Source: Planctomycetota bacterium
Lineage (GTDB): Bacteria > Planctomycetota > PLA2 > JAEUHO01
Direction of reading: 5' to 3'
Assembly: GCA_026647295.1 (NCBI GenBank)
Contig: JAPKHB010000112.1
Location: 1-10,062 of the forward strand
DNA: 10,062 nucleotides
In this document: piece by piece, positions 7,111-10,062 of the stretch
How the letters are laid out: the number at the start of each line of letters is the position of its first letter
Position numbering within the stretch: the first letter of the stretch is position 1
Notes under the pieces: generated by a model
Seen by the model: only the letters and a program-made list of their open reading frames with translations
Database searches by the model: none
Told to the model about the DNA's origin: nothing
Made by a program: the position numbers and the translations under genes

Positions 7111-7584
7111 CTAGGCGCTCCCTTCCAGGCGCCGCACGCGGCGCACCATCGCGCCCTCGGCGAGGTCGGCCGCCGCCTCCGGCGCGATGGCGTGGACGAT
7201 GAACTCGCCGCCGGCCACCTCCACGGTGACCGTGCCGGGCGTCAGGGTGATCGAGTTGGCCAGCGTCACCTTGCCGAACTCGCTGGCGAGCCCGGGCCGA
7301 AAGCGCACCACCTGGGGGTCGACGCGCCGGATCCCGAGCACCCGGAGCAGCACGTCGTAGTTGGCCAGCGCCACCTGCCAGAGCAGCCAGGGGGAGTAGG
7401 CCAGGAGGCCGAAGAGGCGGCGCAGCCCGCGACCGAGCGGCCCGCCCGCTGTGAGGTAGCGGTGCGAGAGGGCGGTGACGAACGTCACGCTGACCGCCCC
7501 GAAGAGGAGGTGGATCAGGTCGAAGAAGCCGCTCAAGCCCAGCCACAGGCCGGCCAGCAGCAGCCAGGTGACGACGAAGCCCAC
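7111..7584 (-). CDS. mnhE: cation/H+ antiporter subunit E
   Basis: First gene of the operon, a 157-residue MnhE/MrpE subunit. Two hydrophobic helices occupy about 3-40, a further hydrophobic stretch covers about 57-82, and a cytoplasmic C-terminal domain carries the signature LANSITLTPGTVTVEV (108-123), followed by FIVHAI (128-133) and a basic end (MVRRVRRLEG). The start is GTG at 7584, with GGGAGG at 7593-7598 exactly 8 bases upstream. This is the only gene of the operon whose ribosome site lies outside another gene, consistent with it being the first cistron. Length is at the normal family value of about 160 residues. Confidence 0.95.
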   Translation of the reverse strand: MGFVVTWLLLAGLWLGLSGFFDLIHLLFGAVSVTFVTALSHRYLTAGGPLGRGLRRLFGLLAYSPWLLWQVALANYDVLLRVLGIRRVDPQVVRFRPGLASEFGKVTLANSITLTPGTVTVEVAGGEFIVHAIAPEAAADLAEGAMVRRVRRLEGSA

Positions 7585-7739
7585 GCGACCGACCTCCCGT
7601 CCCGGCGGGGCCGGGCTCCCTGCTGCGCGCCTGGCGCGGCGTGCGCCAGGGCGCCCGCGCCGGCGCGGAGCCTACTGCCGGCGGGGGCAACGCAAAAGCG
7701 CAACTGCGGGCCGGGCGCGCGCCCTCGGACGCGGCCGGG
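7585..7739 (-). promoter_or_regulatory. leader and probable promoter region of the Mrp-like operon
   Basis: This 155-base gap separates the closely packed operon from the preceding small gene, whereas gaps inside the operon are 0-3 bases, so a promoter here is reasonable. On the minus strand the least GC-rich patch is 7689-7704. A weak sigma70-like pair can be drawn with -35 TTTTGC at 7692-7697, 17 bases of spacer, and -10 TAGGCT at 7669-7674. Only a few consensus bases match, so this is a guess. A perfect 12-bp palindrome (GGGCGCGCGCCC, 7713-7724) lies just after the upstream gene's stop. A second inverted repeat sits between the putative -10 and the mnhE start. No T-run marks a clear rho-independent terminator. 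Confidence 0.35.
7630..7650. repeat. 8-bp perfect inverted repeat with 5-base spacer upstream of mnhE
   Basis: CCTGGCGC at 7630-7637 is the exact reverse complement of GCGCCAGG at 7643-7650, separated by GGCGT. It lies 46-66 bases upstream of the mnhE GTG, in the leader of the operon. Possible roles are a dimeric regulator's operator, a hairpin in the 5' untranslated RNA, or a read-through attenuating hairpin. There is no U-tract on either strand, so an intrinsic terminator is unlikely. In such GC-rich DNA an 8-bp inverted repeat can arise by chance. Confidence 0.4.
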
Positions 7740-8123
7740 CTACGCCGGTGGGGTGCCCAGCGTCGCGTGGATCCAGCGCCACAGGAGGCCGCGCTCGGCC
7801 GCGCGTCCCGGCGCGCCGAGCGGTTCGTCTTCGAGGGCAAAGCGCGTGCCCACGCGGCCCGAGCCCAGTTCGCGCCGGGCGATGCCGAGGCGGACCTCGC
7901 GGGGCGACCCCTCCGCGGGGTGGGGCTCCGCCTCGCGCGGATGCTCGTCGAGCAGCCAGAGCAGGGCGCGCAGGTCGCGCCGGTCGGGCTGCGGGCCGGC
8001 GAGGTCGTAGGTGAGGACCCCGCCGGGCCCGCCCGCCTCCCGGACCCTTAGCACGGTGGCCCGGGCGCCGGGCGGCGGCCAGCGCCAGCCGGCCGGGTCG
8101 GGGCGGGGGGACGGGGGGCTCAC
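7740..8123 (-). CDS. hypothetical small protein upstream of the Mrp-like operon
   Basis: I do not recognise this protein. From GTG at 8123 it has 127 residues: a Pro-rich start (1-20), then an alternating pattern such as ATVLRVREAGG and VLTYDLAG that looks like beta strands, a helical-looking DLRALLWLLDEHP (50-62), then EVRLGIARREL and VGTRFALEDE, and a final helix around 108-121 (AAERGLLWRWIHAT). There is no membrane helix or signal peptide, so it is probably cytoplasmic. The frame extends to a GTG at 8219, but that would run into the oppositely oriented gene, so the later start is preferred even though it lacks a clear Shine-Dalgarno. Composition here (Asp, Glu, Leu, Trp spread through the chain) is more protein-like than the competing frames. 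It could belong to the same transcription unit as the antiporter genes or stand alone. Confidence 0.5.
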   Translation of the reverse strand: MSPPSPRPDPAGWRWPPPGARATVLRVREAGGPGGVLTYDLAGPQPDRRDLRALLWLLDEHPREAEPHPAEGSPREVRLGIARRELGSGRVGTRFALEDEPLGAPGRAAERGLLWRWIHATLGTPPA

Positions 8124-8211
8124 GCGGGCCAGCCTGCCCCCCCGGCGGGGGCGATCAAGCCCGGGCCCCGCCCTGGTCGAAAGGGGAGGCGGACCCCCCG
8201 GACCTTGACCG
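8124..8211. promoter_or_regulatory. divergent intergenic region
   Basis: These 88 bases separate two divergently oriented genes and should contain promoters for both if both are real. I see no convincing -35/-10 pair on either strand. A 6-bp inverted repeat, GCCCCC (8136-8141) and GGGGGC (8147-8152), surrounds CCGGC. A GGGGAGG lies at 8183-8189, but it is about 22 bases before the ATG at 8212, too far to act as its ribosome site. Confidence 0.3.
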
Positions 8212-8598
8212 ATGTCCACCCGTGTACGCCCCCCGGCCGTGTCGTTCCTGCTCTTCGTGCTGCTGTGCGCGGGGGCGTGGTTCGCCTATTCGCACCGCGA
8301 CTGGCTCAAGGGCAGCCAGACGCAGCTCCTGCCCGACGAGCAGCGCCAGGCGTTGCTGGAGCGCATCCGCGAGGAGGTCGACGCCGACCCCGCCTACGTG
8401 GCGCTGCGCGGCTCGCTCAACTGGCGGCCGAACGAGCAGCGCTACCGCCTGGACGTGACGGTGGCCGAGAACCGGGAGGCGGAGGCGCGGCGCCTGTGCC
8501 AGCGCATCGCCGAGATCATCCGGGAGCAGGCCCGGGTGGCCGCGACGGTGATCGCGTACGACGACAGCGGACGCGAGGTGGCGCGCGAGGTGCTGTAG
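8212..8598 (+). CDS. membrane-anchored small protein, function unknown
   Basis: The only plus-strand gene in the window, 128 residues, not recognised. The N-terminus MSTRVRPPA is short and basic and is followed by one hydrophobic helix at about 10-26 (VSFLLFVLLCAGAWFAY), so the protein is either anchored with its bulk outside the cytoplasm or carries an uncleaved signal. Cys19 does not sit in a good lipobox. The remainder is soluble: an acidic/basic helix (about 42-57), strand-like segments near 62-69 and 77-84 (RYRLDVTV), a long amphipathic helix (86-108) and a strand VAATVIAYDD (109-118). This helix-strand-strand-helix-strand order suggests a small compact alpha/beta domain. The ATG has no good Shine-Dalgarno. 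Coding is supported by the coherent amphipathic helices and strands in this frame only. The genes on both sides are on the other strand, so it is probably transcribed alone. Confidence 0.72.
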   Translation: MSTRVRPPAVSFLLFVLLCAGAWFAYSHRDWLKGSQTQLLPDEQRQALLERIREEVDADPAYVALRGSLNWRPNEQRYRLDVTVAENREAEARRLCQRIAEIIREQARVAATVIAYDDSGREVAREVL

Positions 8599-8620
8599 CG
8601 CGGGAGCGCGGGAGCGCGGA
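8598..8620. repeat. short tandem repeat after the plus-strand gene
   Basis: GCGCGGGA occurs twice in tandem (8598-8605, 8606-8613), followed by the shortened copy GCGCGGA (8614-8620). It begins at the last base of the stop codon of the membrane-anchored protein. It may be a slippage product in a GC-rich spacer; no function is implied. Confidence 0.5.
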
Positions 8621-8685
8621 GCCGGGTTCCGGCGCGCGTCCGCTTCCATGACGCCCCTCGAATGATGCACCGGAGCCTGGCTCCG
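8621..8685. terminator. possible two-way terminator in the convergent gap
   Basis: Two compact hairpins lie between converging genes. GCCGG-GTT-CCGGC is at 8621-8633, and CGGAGCC-T-GGCTCCG is at 8671-8685, the latter only 5 bases past the stop codon of the right-hand gene. Both are very GC-rich and short-looped. Neither is followed by a T-run on either strand, so classic intrinsic termination is not shown. They could still stabilise the 3' ends or work with Rho. Confidence 0.3.
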
Positions 8686-8690
8686 TACGG

Positions 8691-10062
8691 TCAATCGAGG
8701 CGGGGCAGGGCGAGGGCGCTGGCGGCGCGCAGGCGGCCGCCGTGCTCGAGCGCCCCGACGGCGAAGTCGCCGCCGGCCTGCGCGCCGCGCAGCAGCCGCG
8801 CGCCGCGGGTCTCGGCCGGCCGCTCGCGCAGCGGCTCCGCCGCGCCGGCCAGGGCGTCCAGGGCGGCGCCGAGGCCCGGCGCGCCGCGGCCGGAGAGCCA
8901 GGCGGAGGGCACGTCCCGGCCCCGCAGCGTGGCCTCGATGGTGTAGCCCAGGTAGAGCCGCAGCAGCAGCGCGCGGCCCGCGCCGCCGCCCAGGTCCGCG
9001 AGTTCCAGCCCGACGAAGCCCCCGGCCGAGCCCCCGGTCACGACGAAGCCGCGCGCCTGGTCCCAGTCGAGCAGCCCCGCGTGCAGGGCCGTGGCGCGCG
9101 CGCCCCCGGCCCGCTCGAACAGCAGCCGCAGGCTCCAGCGGTCCCAGCGCGCCAGCACGCCGTCGTAGGCGGCCTGCACCAGGAGGAAGGCCGCGTCGAG
9201 CACCTGCGCGTCGCTCGCCCCGGCGGCGAGCAGCGCCCGCAGGCTCGGACCCGCGACCCAGGGCATCAGGTGCACCCGATCGTCCTCGACGCGTCGCGAG
9301 GGGTCGTGGGCGACGGTCACACAGGGCAGCAGGTGGGGCGTCTCCGCCTCCGCCGCGGGCAGCCACGCCGCGCGGGCCAGCATCCGGTCGGGGCCGCCGC
9401 CCGCCAGCAACTGTCCGTCCGGCAGGTAGATCGGCCGCCGCGTTCCGCGCACGATCGCGACCACGCTGGCGTCGTCGCGCCCGGAGAGCGCAAAGCGCAG
9501 GAGGCCGTCCCGCTGGGCCTCCAGCGGGTCCAGTGCCGCCGGCGCCGGGGCCCGCCCCGAGCGCAGCGCGCCCGCGGCCTCGGCGCCGGGCAACGCGCGC
9601 ACCTCGAGCACGGCCTCGCCCGGGCGGCGCGGGTTCCACTGCCGGATCGGCGTCCAGGTGGGCAGGTCCGCGCGCCGCAGCGCGTCCAGGTCGAGCAGGT
9701 CCGCGGCCCGGGCCGTGGAGGCCACCTCGAGCGCCGCGGGGGCCGGGTCGGTGGAACTGGGCCGCACGCCGGCGACCGCCCACCACTCGTGGATGCGCCG
9801 GCGCAGCCCGCGCTCCTCCAGGTAGCGCGCCCCCTCCGGCGTCATGTGCAGCGGCGAGAGCATCGCGCTGAAGCCGGGCAGGTCCACCGGCACCGCGGGC
9901 CGCTCGGTGACGGCCTCGAAGCGCGCGCGGCGCTGCCGCTCGAGTTCCAGGCGGGCGAGCAGCGCCTGGACCTCCCCCGGGGCGGGCGCCGAGGCCGGCG
10001 CCTCGGCGGGCGCCGCCGCGGCGGGCGTCGCCGGGCGCAGCACGGGCGCGGCGCCCGGCCCG
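8691..10062 (-). CDS. unrecognised large protein with a kinase-like C-terminal half, 5' end outside window
   Basis: Not confidently assigned. The frame is open from the right edge to TGA at 8691-8693. A GTG at 10043 would give 450 residues, but no upstream stop is seen and the Ala/Pro-rich start (2-22) reads like a linker, so the gene probably begins outside. Numbering below is from that GTG. Residues 24-47 form a charged helix. Residues 50-210 are Trp- and Arg-containing soluble sequence (RIHEWWAVAG; WTPIRQWNPRRPGE). The C-terminal half has VHLMPWVAGPSLRALL (257-272), like a kinase hinge, then a helix and AYDGVLARWDRWSLRLLF (292-309) where a catalytic loop would be, then GLLDWDQARGF (323-333) resembling the DFD-type metal-binding motif of lipopolysaccharide-kinase or aminoglycoside-kinase folds. 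The loop lacks the normal HxDxxxxN pattern, so it may be inactive. No membrane helix is evident. Kinase-like identity is a motif-level guess. Confidence 0.6.
   Translation of the reverse strand, partial: GPGAAPVLRPATPAAAAPAEAPASAPAPGEVQALLARLELERQRRARFEAVTERPAVPVDLPGFSAMLSPLHMTPEGARYLEERGLRRRIHEWWAVAGVRPSSTDPAPAALEVASTARAADLLDLDALRRADLPTWTPIRQWNPRRPGEAVLEVRALPGAEAAGALRSGRAPAPAALDPLEAQRDGLLRFALSGRDDASVVAIVRGTRRPIYLPDGQLLAGGGPDRMLARAAWLPAAEAETPHLLPCVTVAHDPSRRVEDDRVHLMPWVAGPSLRALLAAGASDAQVLDAAFLLVQAAYDGVLARWDRWSLRLLFERAGGARATALHAGLLDWDQARGFVVTGGSAGGFVGLELADLGGGAGRALLLRLYLGYTIEATLRGRDVPSAWLSGRGAPGLGAALDALAGAAEPLRERPAETRGARLLRGAQAGGDFAVGALEHGGRLRAASALALPRLD

Noticed and set aside
7713..7724. 12-bp palindrome GGGCGCGCGCCC as a terminator
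   Set aside because: It has no loop and no T-run, and alternating GC palindromes are expected by chance at this composition.
6824..7840. Upstream extension of the mnhG frame
   Set aside because: It is low-complexity sequence across mnhF and mnhE, which have their own strong motifs.
8155..9786. Alternative minus-strand frame inside the kinase-like gene region
   Set aside because: It is mostly Arg/Gly/Ala/Pro and crosses the convergent gap and the plus-strand gene. The frame ending at 8691 has balanced composition.
1..10062. CRISPR arrays, tRNA/rRNA genes, insertion sequences, phage or defence genes
   Set aside because: No regularly spaced repeats, no recognisable RNA gene and no transposase, integrase or nuclease motifs were found on either strand.

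Overview
The window comes from a very GC-rich bacterial chromosome. Third codon positions are almost always G or C, and long mirror-image open frames run on the opposite strand. No rRNA, tRNA, CRISPR array, insertion sequence or phage gene is visible. Composition and gene content fit a GC-rich Gram-negative lineage such as a Myxococcota/deltaproteobacterial-type or halo/alkali-tolerant proteobacterial group, but nothing here fixes the taxon.

Positions 1-7584 (minus strand, read right to left) form one tightly packed operon for a multisubunit Mrp/Mnh-type cation/proton antiporter. The order is MnhE, MnhF, MnhG, a free-standing MbhD+MbhE-like protein (the C-terminal part of canonical MrpA), MnhB, MnhC, a first MnhD-like subunit (D1), a second antiporter-like subunit with NuoL/MrpA-like motifs (D2), a small two-helix membrane protein, and a third antiporter-like subunit (D3) that runs off the left edge. 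Neighbouring genes overlap by 1-8 bases, abut, or lie 3 bases apart. Nearly every start has a Shine-Dalgarno sequence inside the preceding gene, and seven of the ten starts are GTG. Together the proteins would build a large membrane complex. The three antiporter-like subunits would carry ion channels, and E, F, G, MbhDE, B and C would form the connecting module. The layout resembles the membrane arm of Mbh/Mbx-type complexes, with a split MrpA and three channel subunits, more than the classical seven-gene MrpA-G operon. No hydrogenase or other redox subunit lies inside the window, so a stand-alone antiporter is the simplest reading.

Positions 7585-7739 are a non-coding leader in front of the operon. 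It contains the strong Shine-Dalgarno of MnhE, a perfect 8-bp inverted repeat with a 5-base spacer, and a slightly AT-richer patch that might hold the promoter.

Positions 7740-10062 hold three unrecognised genes: a small probable soluble protein (minus), a membrane-anchored small protein (plus, divergent from it), and a large protein (minus, convergent, entering from the right edge). The large protein's C-terminal half resembles a protein-kinase-like fold with an altered catalytic loop. The convergent gap at 8599-8690 carries short hairpins that may act as a weak two-way terminator.
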